Shown here: in pieces, positions 44,299-53,145 of the stretch
Position numbering within the stretch: the stretch's first letter is position 1
Layout of the letters: the number at the start of each line of letters is the position of its first letter
Assembly: GCF_026790145.1 (NCBI RefSeq)
Contig: NZ_JALAMS010000018.1
Location: 186,001 to 250,000, forward strand
Reading direction: 5' to 3'
Length of the DNA stretch: 64,000 nucleotides
DNA from: Bacillus_I endophytica_A
GTDB lineage: Bacteria; Bacillota; Bacilli; Bacillales; Bacillaceae_H
Made by a program: the position numbers and the translations under genes
The notes under the pieces: generated by a model
Told to the model about the DNA's origin: nothing
Database searches by the model: none
What the model saw: the letters and a program-made list of their open reading frames with translations, nothing else

Positions 44299-45193
44299 AG
44301 ACACGAACGAGCCTGGACCGAAAGGAAAAGTACTTATTCTCGGTGCAGCTATTATTGATGTAATCATTAAAGTAGCAGAGCTTCCTAAAAGCGGTCAAGA
44401 TATTTTTGGAAGAGCGGATCAAGTGACGGTTGGTGGTTGTGCTTATAATGTATCAAGTGTGTTAAAACAGCTTTGTATTCCACATGACTTACTTATCCCT
44501 GTTGGAGAGGGGATTTGTGCAAAGATCATTAGAGAGGAGCTTCTGAAAGAAGAATATCCGCTTCTTATTGAAGAACCATATGACAACGGCTGGAGTTTAT
44601 GCATTGTTGAAGAAGGTGGAGAACGAACATTTATAAGTATACCAGGGATTGAAACACAGTGGAAAGAAGAATGGTTTCAGGTTATTGAAATTGAAACATA
44701 CGACTACATTTATATATCAGGATACGAATTAGAAGGTCCTTCAGGCTATATCGTTACAAAAGCGCTTGAAAAACGGAAGAAAGAAGCTAAGCTAATTTTT
44801 GATCCAAGTCCAAGAATCAAATTTATTGATGAAAGCGTTATAAAAAAGGTTTTGACAAAAGGAACAATTGTTCATTCAAATAAGGCAGAACTTCTTTGCC
44901 TAACAAGTGAAAGCTCTGTTGAAGACGGAGCACGTGCTATTTTTGATAAAACGGGTGAACCTGTAATTATCACATTAGGTGCTGAAGGAACGTTCTTTTA
45001 CACAGAAGAAGAAAGTGACCTTATTCCATCAGAGCCTGCTCTTGTCGTTGATACAATCGGTGCAGGAGATTCACACCTTGCTTGTTTTATTGCAGGTCTT
45101 GCTGTCAATTTATCGTTAAGAGAAGCGTGTGCAGTTGGAAATGGTATTGCAAGGCTTGTTGTACAGCAATCAGGTAGTAAACTTGTTTTATAA
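44279..45193 (+). CDS. PfkB-family carbohydrate kinase
   Basis: The 304-aa kinase is of the ribokinase family: VLILGAAIIDVIIKV and GRADQVTVGGCAYNVSSVLKQL at the N-terminus (PfkB signature 1), and the catalytic DTIGAGDSHLACF near residue 260 (signature 2, with the common Phe as His). It overlaps the permease by 20 bp and starts at GTG after AGAGGTG. It would phosphorylate the sugar released by the glycohydrolase. E. coli YegV is the nearest functional analogue by context. Confidence 0.86.
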   Translation: MEKWQNEDTNEPGPKGKVLILGAAIIDVIIKVAELPKSGQDIFGRADQVTVGGCAYNVSSVLKQLCIPHDLLIPVGEGICAKIIREELLKEEYPLLIEEPYDNGWSLCIVEEGGERTFISIPGIETQWKEEWFQVIEIETYDYIYISGYELEGPSGYIVTKALEKRKKEAKLIFDPSPRIKFIDESVIKKVLTKGTIVHSNKAELLCLTSESSVEDGARAIFDKTGEPVIITLGAEGTFFYTEEESDLIPSEPALVVDTIGAGDSHLACFIAGLAVNLSLREACAVGNGIARLVVQQSGSKLVL

Positions 45194-45229
45194 AAGAGAT
45201 GATGCGAATTTCGCATCGTCTCTTTTTTT
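45192..45229 (+). terminator. intrinsic terminator after PfkB gene
   Basis: Arms AAAGAGATGATGCGAA and TTCGCATCGTCTCTTT (one G-U) are followed by a T run. Confidence 0.87.
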
Positions 45230-45435
45230 AGTGATTTCTTCTAAAGAAAAACAATACACAACACATTTTTTCCAAAAAGCAAGAATTAGTGTTAAAAGAT
45301 ATGACAAATGTGAGGTTTGAATTTGGAAAATCGTCTATGATTTACAAAAGATTACTAAGGGAATAACTTTTTTGTGAGAATATATGACACACCTTACTTT
45401 TTTAAAAGGAAACGGGAAGGAGAGGGGAAAGAGGG

Positions 45436-46473
45436 ATGGAGAATATATATGACATTCTAACTTTGTTGAAATGTTCTAAACCAAAAGCTGTTTTAGCTAC
45501 TATTATTGAAGTAGAAGGATCATCATATCGCAAAGAAGGAACATCAATGCTCTTATTGGAAAATGGAGAAAAAGCAGGTGTTTTAAGTGCAGGCTGTTTG
45601 GAAGAAGATTTATTTCAACGTGCAGCAGACTTCTTTGGAACATCAAAATCGGCTACTTTTACATTTAACATGAAGAGCGAAGATGACTTGCTATGGGGGA
45701 CTGGAGCGGGATGTAATGGAATCATTCACGTGCTTATTCAAGGAATAGATGAAAAACTGCGTAAGCATTTACTAATGCTTGGAGAATTTTTAAAACACGG
45801 CAAAACTGTAACCGTTGTAAAGAAAATTACGCATGATTTAAGAGTTTCTCACTATCTGTTCATTTCAGAAGATGAATATGTTTTCGGAGAGTGGGAAGGA
45901 GCAGTTTCTCCAAATGTAAAAAAATTGATGTTATATGGAAAAGAAAAGAGTGGTGTGGCATTTTTTAACGAACATGCCTCATATGTATATGTTCACTGTT
46001 TTTATCCAAAACCACGACTTCTATTATTTGGAGGTGGAGAAGATGCTATCCCCCTTGCAAGACTTGCAGCTCAAACTGGTTTTTCTGTGACAGTAACAGA
46101 TTGGAGAAGAAGTTACTGTCACAGAGAAGCGTTTCCTCTTGCAGATGAGCTCATTGTCTCTTTTCCACATGAAGTAATCAATAAAATGACTATTCAGTCT
46201 AAAGACTTTGTTGTCATCCTCACCCATAATTTTCAACGTGACCAAGAAATTTTATCTCTTCTAGAAAAGAAACAGCTTCAGTATGTAGGAGTACTAGGAT
46301 CTGCGAATAGAACGAAGCGGCTCTTTGAAGGAAGAGAAGTTCCCCCTTATATATACAGTCCAGTTGGTCTCTCAATAGGAGCAGAAGGACCTGAAGAAAT
46401 TGCGGTTAGCATTGTGGCGCAGCTTGTTCAGCAACAGCGTTTAGCAGTGCGAGAAAGCCGTACATCAGCATGA
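45436..46473 (+). CDS. pucA: xanthine dehydrogenase accessory protein (XdhC family)
   Basis: The 345-aa protein has the XdhC/CoxI layout: an N-terminal part with ATIIEVEGSSYRKEGTSMLL and VLSAGCLEEDL, and a C-terminal Rossmann domain with LLLFGGGEDAIPLARLA and VGVLGSANRTKRL. XdhC proteins protect the molybdenum cofactor and insert its sulfurated form into the apoenzyme. It is the first of five tightly overlapping genes in the order of B. subtilis pucABCDE. The ATG follows AAGAGGG. The 200-bp region upstream shows no clear promoter. Confidence 0.9.
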   Translation: MENIYDILTLLKCSKPKAVLATIIEVEGSSYRKEGTSMLLLENGEKAGVLSAGCLEEDLFQRAADFFGTSKSATFTFNMKSEDDLLWGTGAGCNGIIHVLIQGIDEKLRKHLLMLGEFLKHGKTVTVVKKITHDLRVSHYLFISEDEYVFGEWEGAVSPNVKKLMLYGKEKSGVAFFNEHASYVYVHCFYPKPRLLLFGGGEDAIPLARLAAQTGFSVTVTDWRRSYCHREAFPLADELIVSFPHEVINKMTIQSKDFVVILTHNFQRDQEILSLLEKKQLQYVGVLGSANRTKRLFEGREVPPYIYSPVGLSIGAEGPEEIAVSIVAQLVQQQRLAVRESRTSA

Positions 46474-47066
46474 AAATAGCAGGAATCTTTCTAGCTGCAG
46501 GTTCTAGCAAGAGAATGGGAGTAGATAAATTATCTTTACCTTTTCAAACCTCTACCATCGGGAATACATCTCTTTCACATGCTCTTTTATCTCAACTTCA
46601 TACCATTATCGTTGTTCACCGTCCAAATGATGATCTTTTTTGGATGAACAAAAGTGATAAAAGAGTTCACTTCGTTTCTTGTATAAGAGCTGAAAAAGGG
46701 CAGGCATATTCATTAAAGTGTGGTGTGCAAGAAGCAATACATCAACAAGCAAATGCAGTTGTTGTTCTTCTGGCAGATCAGCCTTTTGTAACTTCTACAA
46801 TGGTTAATCATCTAATGTTCACCTACTCTAAGCAACCGTTCCTTTCCTTTATTGCCCCTCGTTTTCAAGGGACGACGGCGCCTCCTATCTTATTTGCGGC
46901 TAGTATGTTTCCTCTTCTTTTAAGTTTAGAAGGAGATATAGGAGCTAGGAAGATCTTAAAACACAGAAGTGATGGTCTTTTTCTTTCTTATAAGGAAAAG
47001 AAGTGGCTCTATGATATTGATACAAAAGAAGCATATGAACATGTTTTTGGGGAAAGGAGAAAATGA
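46470..47066 (+). CDS. pucB: MobA-like nucleotidyltransferase for the dehydrogenase cofactor
   Basis: The 198-aa protein begins GIFLAAGSSKRMGVDKLSLPF, the nucleotide-binding signature of the MobA/MocA family. VVLLADQPFVTS is the metal-binding loop. These enzymes attach CMP or GMP to molybdopterin. In the puc operon it prepares the cofactor of xanthine dehydrogenase. It overlaps pucA by 4 bp (ATGA) and pucC by 4 bp. Confidence 0.9.
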   Translation: MKIAGIFLAAGSSKRMGVDKLSLPFQTSTIGNTSLSHALLSQLHTIIVVHRPNDDLFWMNKSDKRVHFVSCIRAEKGQAYSLKCGVQEAIHQQANAVVVLLADQPFVTSTMVNHLMFTYSKQPFLSFIAPRFQGTTAPPILFAASMFPLLLSLEGDIGARKILKHRSDGLFLSYKEKKWLYDIDTKEAYEHVFGERRK

Positions 47067-47956
47067 TGATTAACGAAGCAATGACAAGCACGCCGTATGT
47101 TTGGATACCAAATACAATTACAGAAGCTTTGGATATGAAGAGAAAGCTAGGACTAAAAGCAGAATTTATTGCAGGAGGCACCCTCCTTCAAATTCAATGG
47201 GAAAAAAGTGGAGAGACGCCGAAGCATTTAATTAGTTTAGAAAACATAACAGAACTTACAGGCATTACGGAATGTAAAGAAAAAGAACTTTCTATTAAAC
47301 TAGGCGCTCTCTCAACGCTCTCACATTGTCTTAAAAATGAACTTATTAAAAAGTACGCTCCATTCTTACAAGAAGCTCTTAGAGAAATAGGCTGTGTTTC
47401 TGTTCGGAACAGAGGAACAATTGGAGGAAACATAGCTGGTGTTTATGGAGATCTTCTTCCTCTTTTGGTTGCAATTGATGCAGAAATTGAAGTGTTTACA
47501 CTAAAAGGTTATGAACGAAAGAAAATCGTGAAATGGTTAGAGGAGCGGAAGCTTAATCGTATCTATGAAGAAATAGTAACGGCCATTTATCTTAAAAAGC
47601 AATATGAATCCCCCTTTTATCAAAAAGTAGGCGGCAGGGAAGCTTTTACACTTTCAACGCTAACAGTCGCTGGCTATATTGAAAAAGATAAGGAAGAAAT
47701 AAAGGAAGTTCGTCTTGTAACAGGCTATGCAAACAATGAGACAAAACGCCTTTTTGATTGTGAAGACTGGATTAAAAAAAATATGAAAAAAAGAGAAGAT
47801 TTAAGGTTATTAAAAGAAAAGATAAAAAAAGAATTTTGCCCTTATACAGATGCTATTGCTTCTGGAACATATCGCCAAAAGCTTGCTTGTAACATTATTG
47901 AAGAAAAAGTACACAAAATTTTATTTGGCGAGAAGATGAAAGAGGAGGGGCTTTGA
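47063..47956 (+). CDS. pucC: xanthine dehydrogenase FAD-binding subunit
   Basis: The 297-aa subunit has the FAD-binding fold of the CoxM/XdhB family. EFIAGGTLLQIQW near residue 35 and the strongly conserved VRNRGTIGGNIAG near residue 115 contact FAD. It passes electrons from the iron-sulfur subunit to NAD. Two ATG codons are adjacent at the start; both follow GGGAAAGG. Overlaps both neighbours by 4 bp, so translation is coupled. Confidence 0.92.
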   Translation: MMINEAMTSTPYVWIPNTITEALDMKRKLGLKAEFIAGGTLLQIQWEKSGETPKHLISLENITELTGITECKEKELSIKLGALSTLSHCLKNELIKKYAPFLQEALREIGCVSVRNRGTIGGNIAGVYGDLLPLLVAIDAEIEVFTLKGYERKKIVKWLEERKLNRIYEEIVTAIYLKKQYESPFYQKVGGREAFTLSTLTVAGYIEKDKEEIKEVRLVTGYANNETKRLFDCEDWIKKNMKKREDLRLLKEKIKKEFCPYTDAIASGTYRQKLACNIIEEKVHKILFGEKMKEEGL

Positions 47957-50208
47957 TGAATGAAACAATAAAAGACAGAGTTCGTCCTGATGGAAAAGAG
48001 AAAGTAACAGGAGAACTTAAATATTTAACAGACTTAACTTTTTCAAATATGCTGTATGGAAAAGTACTCAGAAGTAAGTATCCTCATGCAAATATCATCT
48101 CAATTTGCACGAAAAAAGCTGAAGAATTAGCAGGAGTAAAAGCGGTTGTAACAAGTAAAGATGTGAAGGGAATGAATCGATTTGGAATTGTTTTTCCTGA
48201 TCAACCTGTTTTTTGTGAAGAGCGAGTTCGCTATATAGGAGATGCTATTGCAGCGGTAGCGGCTGAAAGTGAAAGGATAGCCGAACAGGCATTAGAGCTT
48301 ATTGAAGTATGTTATGAAGAGCTTCCTATCATTTCTAGTCCAGAACAAGCCTTAGAGAAAAATGCTGTGAAACTTCATCCAAATGGCAATGTTTTATATC
48401 AAGCACAGTATGAAAAAGGGGATGTTGAAGAAGGATTTGCAAACTGTGACGTAATTATTGAAGAAACATATAAACTGCCTCGGCAAGCCCATCTTTATAT
48501 GGAAACAGAAGGAGGAGTTGTTGTTCCAGAAGAGGATGGAAAAATTACGGTTTACATGGGAACACAGCATGGTTATAAAGATCGTTTTCAGCTTGCTCGC
48601 ATTCTTGCCATTCCCGAACAGGATATAAGAGTAGTTTCAAGTCCAATGGGCGGCTCTTTTGGCGGGAAGGATGAGCTCAATGTGCAGCAATATGGAGCAA
48701 TTCTTGCCCTGAAAACGCAGCAACCTGTGAAACTTCATCAAACTAGACGGGAATCCATTCGTTCAAGTATAAAACGTCATCCAATGAAAATTAGGATGAA
48801 AACAGGTGCAACAAAAAAAGGAAAAGTGCTTGCTCAAGAGACAAATATTATAGCAGATACAGGAGCATATGCAACATTAGGTCCAGCAGTATTGGATTTT
48901 GCCGTTGAACATGCTATAGGTCCTTATCTTATTCCACATGTTAAAACAAAAGGAGTTTCTGTTTTTACTAATAATGGTGTAGCAGGGGAGTTTCGGGGGT
49001 TTGGAGGAAATCAAATTACGTTTGCACTTGAAGGTCAAATGGATCGTTTAGCTGAGGAGCTTAAGATAGAACCTCTTCAAATTCGAGCTCAGAATCTTAG
49101 AGAAACGTTTGATCCAGGCCCTTTAGGCCAGAAAATTGCGCCAACAGATGGAGCGCGAGATGTGCTTTGTGCTATTGGAGAATCTCCTATTTTACAAAAA
49201 GAGAGAAGGAGAAAAGAAGGAAAGCTAATTGGAGTAGGAACAGCTATAACAATGCATGGTGGTGGGTTAGGATTTGGACGACTTGATGCAGCTGGGGGAA
49301 GACTTTCTTTAACGAAAGATGGAGAAATTGAAATATCTTTTGGATTTGAAGAATGTGGGCAAGGATTGCTATCTGTCATTGAAAATATTACAACAGAGGA
49401 GCTTGGATGTGCTCCAGAAGATTTGAAAATTGTGATTGGAGATACTAAATATGTTCCTTCTTCTGGATCTTCAACTGCGTCAAGAGGCACAAGTATGGTA
49501 TGGCAAGCAATTCAAAGAATGAAAGGAGAATTTACAGCTCAATTACTACAAGGAGTTTCTCAGTTTCTCAATTTGCCGACTGACTTCCTTTTATTAGGAG
49601 TAGGAGGGATATGGTATAAACAAGACGAGCGTGAACATAACCTTTGCCTAACATACAAAGAAGTGGCTAAGCGTATTTTTTCTCACAAACTCCCTCGTGT
49701 GGAAACTCATTTTCATTTTCCAACAACTCCTGATGCTGTTGTTGGAGGTCATTTTCTATACGCCTTCGGGGCTGTTGCGGTTGAAGTTGAAGTAGACGTT
49801 ATAACAGGAATGGTGAAAGTGTCAAAAATGGACCATGCTATCGCGGCAGGACCTGTTATAAGCGAACGAGGTTATCAAGGGCAAATTGAAGGAGGAGCGG
49901 CTATGGCTCTTGGCTATTCTCTAATGGAAGATTCACATATATGTAGTGGGTTATATACAAGAGATAATATTGACACATACCTTATTCCAAGTATTTCAGA
50001 TTTGCCTCTTCAAATGAACATAAGCAAAATTGAGACGCTCCATAAAGAAGATAGCTATGGTCCTAGAGGCGTTGGAGAAATCGGAACAATTGCTGTTGCT
50101 CCTGCTATTGCAGCAGCTGTTTATGATGCTACCAAGTGCTTTGTAAATAAACTCCCTCTTCAACCTGAAAATATATTAGATAATCTTGAGGAAGGAGCGA
50201 AAAAATGA
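47953..50208 (+). CDS. pucD: xanthine dehydrogenase molybdenum-binding subunit
   Basis: The 751-aa catalytic subunit of the xanthine oxidase family hydroxylates hypoxanthine and xanthine at the molybdenum cofactor. Conserved sites are GMNRFGIVFPDQPVF early on, the Gln loop GGSFGGKDEL, the GEFRGFGGNQ arginine loop, and a C-terminal PRGVGEIGT containing the catalytic Glu. Length is typical for the separate large subunit. Overlaps pucC and pucE by 4 bp each. Confidence 0.93.
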   Translation: MMNETIKDRVRPDGKEKVTGELKYLTDLTFSNMLYGKVLRSKYPHANIISICTKKAEELAGVKAVVTSKDVKGMNRFGIVFPDQPVFCEERVRYIGDAIAAVAAESERIAEQALELIEVCYEELPIISSPEQALEKNAVKLHPNGNVLYQAQYEKGDVEEGFANCDVIIEETYKLPRQAHLYMETEGGVVVPEEDGKITVYMGTQHGYKDRFQLARILAIPEQDIRVVSSPMGGSFGGKDELNVQQYGAILALKTQQPVKLHQTRRESIRSSIKRHPMKIRMKTGATKKGKVLAQETNIIADTGAYATLGPAVLDFAVEHAIGPYLIPHVKTKGVSVFTNNGVAGEFRGFGGNQITFALEGQMDRLAEELKIEPLQIRAQNLRETFDPGPLGQKIAPTDGARDVLCAIGESPILQKERRRKEGKLIGVGTAITMHGGGLGFGRLDAAGGRLSLTKDGEIEISFGFEECGQGLLSVIENITTEELGCAPEDLKIVIGDTKYVPSSGSSTASRGTSMVWQAIQRMKGEFTAQLLQGVSQFLNLPTDFLLLGVGGIWYKQDEREHNLCLTYKEVAKRIFSHKLPRVETHFHFPTTPDAVVGGHFLYAFGAVAVEVEVDVITGMVKVSKMDHAIAAGPVISERGYQGQIEGGAAMALGYSLMEDSHICSGLYTRDNIDTYLIPSISDLPLQMNISKIETLHKEDSYGPRGVGEIGTIAVAPAIAAAVYDATKCFVNKLPLQPENILDNLEEGAKK

Positions 50209-50762
50209 GCTATGAAAAACTAGAAAAGCATCATGTGAAAGAAAAACTAGAAAAGCATCATGTGAAAGAAGAACGAGAAAAGTTAAAGCTTACTTTTTCT
50301 ATAAACGATGAAGAATTTACAATCACTGTCTCTCCAACAAAAAGACTTGTCGATATTTTGCGAGATGATCTCTCTTTAACAGGTACAAAAGTTTCGTGTG
50401 GAATTGGTAGGTGCGGAGCATGTTTGATTTTAATGGATGGGAATTTAGTGAATTCCTGTTTATTGCTCTCTTATCAAGTTCAAAATGCGCACATTACTAC
50501 AATTGAGGGATTAAAAAAAGGGGACTTAGATATTTGTCAAAAAGCTTTTTTAGATGAAGGTGGGTTTCAGTGTGGATATTGTACATCAGGAATGATTATG
50601 GCCACTAAATATTTGTTTCAAGAAAACGAAAATCCCACAGATTGCGAAATTAAAGAAGGCTTGTCTGGGAATCTTTGTCGCTGCACAGGGTATGGAGGAA
50701 TTTACAGAGCCGTTGATAGCATCAAACGAACGCTTGATTCTCAATCAAAGATAGAATCATAG
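50205..50762 (+). CDS. pucE: xanthine dehydrogenase [2Fe-2S] subunit
   Basis: The 185-aa subunit carries two [2Fe-2S] clusters: CGIGRCGACLI plus a distal Cys in the plant-type ferredoxin domain, and CGYCTSGMIM with CRCTGYGG in the helical domain. It relays electrons from molybdenum to FAD. The first 24 residues are odd: the nonapeptide EKLEKHHVK is repeated exactly, from a 27-bp tandem DNA duplication (50214-50267). Family members usually start near the following LKLTFSINDEEF. Confidence 0.92.
   Translation: MSYEKLEKHHVKEKLEKHHVKEEREKLKLTFSINDEEFTITVSPTKRLVDILRDDLSLTGTKVSCGIGRCGACLILMDGNLVNSCLLLSYQVQNAHITTIEGLKKGDLDICQKAFLDEGGFQCGYCTSGMIMATKYLFQENENPTDCEIKEGLSGNLCRCTGYGGIYRAVDSIKRTLDSQSKIES
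50214..50267 (+). repeat. 27-bp exact tandem duplication at the start of pucE
   Basis: Two identical 27-bp units, each encoding EKLEKHHVK, run head to tail at 50214-50240 and 50241-50267. The length keeps the reading frame. Confidence 0.95.
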
Positions 50763-50879
50763 CGTAATCACTTCATTATATTCTTTCATTTTTTAGTAGG
50801 TTAAATGCCGTTTCGTCCTTCACTAAGTTGAATAAATTATAAAAGATGAATCAATGTACGAAGTGGAGGAGGAAGACAG

Positions 50880-51431
50880 GTGTCAGGGATAAATTTTTGT
50901 GGACCTCTAGGCAACTGTGGGGAGGAAGGAGCGACGGGAGCAACAGGAGTCACGGGAGCAACGGGAGTAATCGGAACAACGGGAGTAACGGGCCCAACAG
51001 GTACTAGTGTGACAACAAGTGGAATGTTTGCTTCAAACACGCTTGGATCTGTGATTGTTGTTGCCTTAGGTGGATCAACAAATATTCGCCTTCCGAACAA
51101 CCAAAGTTTAGGAAACTTTATTGTAAGTGCAAATGATACAGTTTTCACTGTGCCTGAAACAGGTCGCTATTATATTACGTATCAAATTAATACAACAGTT
51201 GGCCTTGGGATTGGAGCTGGAGCAAGGGTAACGGCAAATGGGACGCCAATTCCAGGTACAATCCTAGTCCCGGCTGTTAGTAATGCCACATTTTATAGAG
51301 ATTGTATTACGCCGCTTACAGCAGGGAGTACACTTTCTCTTCAGCTTTTTAGCAGCATTTTATTAACGGCTACTCTGATATCTGGTGGAGGAACAATCGG
51401 AGCTTCTCTCAACGTAATAAGAATTCAATAG
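50880..51431 (+). CDS. BclA-like spore surface glycoprotein with short collagen-like stalk
   Basis: The 183-aa protein starts MSGINFCGPLGNC, followed by about nine collagen-type GXT triplets (residues about 17-42, GATGATGVTGATG). A C-terminal beta domain of about 135 residues resembles the BclA/C1q-like head (ETGRYYITYQIN then SLNVIRIQ at the end). In Bacillus such proteins form hair-like fibres on the exosporium or coat, often glycosylated on Thr. It starts at GTG 50880 after GGAGGAGG. Monocistronic, with its own terminator. The stalk is far shorter than in B. anthracis BclA. Confidence 0.85.
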   Translation: MSGINFCGPLGNCGEEGATGATGVTGATGVIGTTGVTGPTGTSVTTSGMFASNTLGSVIVVALGGSTNIRLPNNQSLGNFIVSANDTVFTVPETGRYYITYQINTTVGLGIGAGARVTANGTPIPGTILVPAVSNATFYRDCITPLTAGSTLSLQLFSSILLTATLISGGGTIGASLNVIRIQ

Positions 51432-51441
51432 GAGAATGAAG

Positions 51442-51473
51442 AAGACCTTGCTTGAGTTAAAGAAGGTCTTTTT
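51442..51473 (+). terminator. intrinsic terminator after collagen-like gene
   Basis: Arms AAGACCTT and AAGGTCTT with TTTTT. Confidence 0.75.
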
Positions 51474-51581
51474 AGCATATGCCTCTATTCTGTCAAAAAA
51501 AGAAGGAAGAAATTTATCGTATAAAACAGTGCTTTTTTATAAATTATAAGAAGAAATTGAAACATAAAGAGATGAAAAACG

Positions 51582-53009
51582 ATGAAAGCAAAAAGCATAG
51601 TGAAAGGACTAGCGTTTGTTTTATTTTTATATGTTACATACGCTGTAGTAACAGCAGTTGCTTTGTTTTATCTTCCTATTGAAAAAATGGATGAAGCTAG
51701 TAGAAGTACAGCTCATGTTTGGAAAGATCAGCATTCTAAAGATGACCGAGTACTGCTTCTTGAAGACGGCTATAACTCAGGAATTGCTCGAATAAAGATG
51801 ATTCAAGAAGCAAGGAATTCAATTGACATTGCCTATTATTCCATTGGAAAAGGAGAATCTACTGATTTCGTTTTAGGGGCGTTGTTTCAAGCAGCAGACC
51901 GAGGTGTACGTGTACGCGTGCTTTTGGACGGTATTTGCCATAATCTACGAGGAAAAAGAAGTGATGTTCGATATGCTTTAGCTTCACATCCGAATATCCA
52001 GCTAAAATACTATGAGCCATTTACACTATTAAAGCCATGGACTTGGAATAATCGCCTTCATGACAAAATAATGATGGCAGATGAGGATTTAGCCATTATT
52101 GGAGGGAGAAATATAGGAGACAAGTACTTGGCGAAGACCCCTTCTGATGATTTTGTTTATGATCGGGATACGATAGTATTTAATGAAACACAGCGCAAAG
52201 ATAGCGTTATTATTCCAATGAAAAACTATATGAATGAACTGTGGAAGCATCCCTATACAAAGACTATTTTCCAAAACCTTTCAAAAAGTGAACGAGAAAA
52301 GGGAGAACGCGTGAGAGATCGTTTGAAAGATAAATATCAAAAAGCAAAAGAAATTCAAAATGAATTTGTGAGTCCACTTTTTCAGTGGAAAACATCAACA
52401 GTGCCTGCTCATAAAGTTGCTTTTATTCATAATCCAATCGAACGGTTTCATAAAACACCTGTTGTTTGGGAGAGTTTAATCTCACTCGGAAAACAAGCTC
52501 ATACTTCTATGGTTATTCAGAGTCCTTATATTGTTCCAACTAAAAATATGGAAAAATATCTGCCTCGTAAAAGAAATGAAAAGATAGAGACAACGGTTCT
52601 TACTAATTCGTTAATTTCTACACCGAATGCTCTTGCTTTTGCGGGATATATGGCATCAAGAGATCATATTGTTCAAACAGGATCTACGCTTTATGAATAC
52701 GGTGGACCACATTCTATACATGGAAAGTCCATTGTTTATGATCAAAGCTTGAGCGTTGTTGGGTCTTTTAATATCGATTCACGTTCAGTTTTCTTGAATA
52801 CAGAATCTGTTCTTATTATTGATAGTGAGTCATTTGCATCAGAGTTAACGAAAGCTATTGATGATAAAGTAGAGCATAGTGCGCTTATAGCGAAAGACCA
52901 ACAGTATGTACGAAAACCTTATGAAGAGAAACAAAAAGCACCTTTTTTAAAATCTACATTCCTTCGTGTACTTTCCAAAATGACCGTGTTATGGAAAGAA
53001 CTTATTTAA
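51582..53009 (+). CDS. phospholipase D-family protein (cardiolipin-synthase-like)
   Basis: The 475-aa protein has one N-terminal membrane segment (about residues 8-30) and two HKD active-site motifs: HDKIMMAD followed by GGRNIGDKY, and HGKSIVYD followed by GSFNIDSRS. This is the layout of the PLD superfamily as in bacterial cardiolipin synthases of the ClsC/YjhE type. It probably transfers phosphatidyl groups at the membrane surface. A ribosome site is weak (AAAGAGATG). It stands alone between terminators. Confidence 0.88.
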   Translation: MKAKSIVKGLAFVLFLYVTYAVVTAVALFYLPIEKMDEASRSTAHVWKDQHSKDDRVLLLEDGYNSGIARIKMIQEARNSIDIAYYSIGKGESTDFVLGALFQAADRGVRVRVLLDGICHNLRGKRSDVRYALASHPNIQLKYYEPFTLLKPWTWNNRLHDKIMMADEDLAIIGGRNIGDKYLAKTPSDDFVYDRDTIVFNETQRKDSVIIPMKNYMNELWKHPYTKTIFQNLSKSEREKGERVRDRLKDKYQKAKEIQNEFVSPLFQWKTSTVPAHKVAFIHNPIERFHKTPVVWESLISLGKQAHTSMVIQSPYIVPTKNMEKYLPRKRNEKIETTVLTNSLISTPNALAFAGYMASRDHIVQTGSTLYEYGGPHSIHGKSIVYDQSLSVVGSFNIDSRSVFLNTESVLIIDSESFASELTKAIDDKVEHSALIAKDQQYVRKPYEEKQKAPFLKSTFLRVLSKMTVLWKELI

Positions 53010-53029
53010 CTCACATATTATAAATGCTT

Positions 53030-53061
53030 AAAACCCTTATCAGCTTTGATAAGGGTTTTTT
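53030..53061 (+). terminator. intrinsic terminator after PLD gene
   Basis: Arms AAAACCCTTATC and GATAAGGGTTTT end in a T run. Confidence 0.85.
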
Positions 53062-53113
53062 AAGGTTTATGTAAGGTTTACATTAAAATGATGTAAGGTT
53101 CGGCATCTATAAT
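53061..53113 (+). promoter_or_regulatory. operator with 11-bp-phased TAAGGTT repeats and -10 box
   Basis: TAAGGTT occurs at 53061, 53072 and 53094, that is at steps of 11 and 22 bp, one and two helical turns. A consensus -10 TATAAT lies at 53108-53113 with no good -35. This is how OmpR-family regulators mark activated promoters; the nearby response regulator is the natural candidate. Confidence 0.65.
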
Positions 53114-53145
53114 CGTTCTTGTAGCTTAGTCAAGGAGGAACACAA

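Noticed and set aside
49089..49490. 133-aa minus-strand open frame opposite pucD
   Set aside because: It lies fully inside a well-conserved catalytic subunit gene, is Ser/Pro-rich as expected from reverse-frame translation, and has no ribosome site.
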